From assembly GCA_002887195.1 (NCBI GenBank), contig PJAB01000442.1:1-26592 (forward strand): DNA of 26,592 nt. The letters run 5' to 3'. The notes beneath the pieces were generated by a model. The model made no database searches. It was given only the letters and a program-made list of their open reading frames with translations, and was not told the DNA's origin. Source of the DNA: Chrysochromulina parva. Lineage: Eukaryota > Haptophyta > Prymnesiales > Chrysochromulinaceae. Position 1 is the first letter of the stretch. Every line of letters begins with the position of its first letter. A program made the translations under genes and the position numbers. Positions 26,220 to 26,592 of the stretch are shown here, piece by piece.

Positions 26220-26327
26220 ACAGGTCGCTCTGCATGCCCCTAGTACCGAGATGCGACCGAAACGCGACGTCACTCAGGTCGTACTTGGGGTCACAATGTG
26301 ATATCTGAGTGGCGAGAGTGACCTGTA
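26220..26327. repeat. spacer between the two fold-back copies with its own inverted ends
   Basis: Begins ACAGGTCGCTCT and ends GAGAGTGACCTGT, which pair imperfectly. It may be part of a larger nested element that includes both flanking copies. Confidence 0.5.
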
Positions 26328-26592
26328 CTGGCGTGATTCTCGGTGTTGTATGAGTCCATACGGTCCCTAGACTCGATCTAGGGCCCTCCAGATATGTGCT
26401 GTCTCGCGATCCTTGGAGATATTCATCGAAGTTGACCTTAGACAATAAGTAGGTCGTAAAGGTCGACATTCGAGCTGTAGCCGGAATTTGATGCACATCT
26501 CCAAAGATCGAGAGATAGTGCATAGCTGGAGGGCCATAGATCGAGTCTGGGGATCATATGGTGTCATATAACACCGAGAAGCACGCCATTAC
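26328..26592. mobile_element. fold-back/MITE-like element, copy B (reaches the window end)
   Basis: Same element in the same orientation as copy A and very similar to it, 363 bases downstream. It carries a short extra AGGTCG duplication near 26450-26462. Its right end GAGAAGCACGCCATTAC coincides with the window end, so it may continue. Confidence 0.8.

Overview
The window is nuclear DNA of a GC-rich eukaryotic alga. The evidence is short GT-AG introns that interrupt conserved domains, a centrin, a GRIP-domain golgin, and two plastid proteins whose N-termini look like a signal peptide ending just before a phenylalanine (…ADA-F, …VAS-F). That last feature is the 'ASAFAP'-type bipartite leader of secondary red plastids, so a haptophyte or a stramenopile such as a pelagophyte is likely. 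The sequence alone does not decide which.

Layout: 343-1983 (+) TylF-type methyltransferase with a Cys-rich insert; 2540-3886 (-) SGNH-like protein; 4154-6067 (-) four-exon CSP41-like plastid epimerase/RNA-binding protein; 6291-8273 (-) large SGNH protein; 8614-9464 (-) two-exon EF-hand protein; 9672-11416 (+) two-exon 6-phosphogluconate dehydrogenase; 11694-12404 (+) ferredoxin/DnaJ-zinc-finger fusion; 13063-13899 and 13972-15255 (-) two unrecognised proteins; 15496-20046 (+) three-exon golgin; 20458-20973 (-) ferredoxin-thioredoxin reductase catalytic chain; 21128-21631 (+) centrin; 21894-24215 (-) four-exon membrane LRR-protein kinase of a bacterial-like family; 24428-25582 (+) FkbM methyltransferase; 25583-26592 hairpin arrays and two fold-back (MITE-like) elements. 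Genes are tightly packed. Several pairs are divergent over 150-240 bases (golgin, FTR/centrin, LRR-kinase/FkbM, EF-hand/6PGDH), so shared promoters are plausible.

The most unusual content is the introns. In the golgin, CSP41 and LRR-kinase genes, many introns begin with a copy of the first bases of the downstream exon (about 9 to 34 bp). They carry tandem arrays built on CTGAT, which fits a branch-point consensus. Several end in a shared 3' block (TGATTGCCTCCCTCATCAG or close variants). One copy of that block lies in antisense orientation inside a coding exon of the kinase. Together this looks like a recently active family of introner-like elements or duplication-born introns, which also generate spare acceptor sites and pseudo-exons. 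Exon joins were worked out by hand: every join keeps frame and restores a conserved motif, but there is no transcript evidence.

The genes do not form one pathway. Themes are plastid redox and RNA metabolism (FTR, CSP41, the ferredoxin fusion), sugar metabolism (6PGDH), Golgi and flagellar structure (golgin, centrin, EF-hand), and surface or secreted glycan-type enzymes (two SGNH proteins, TylF, FkbM).
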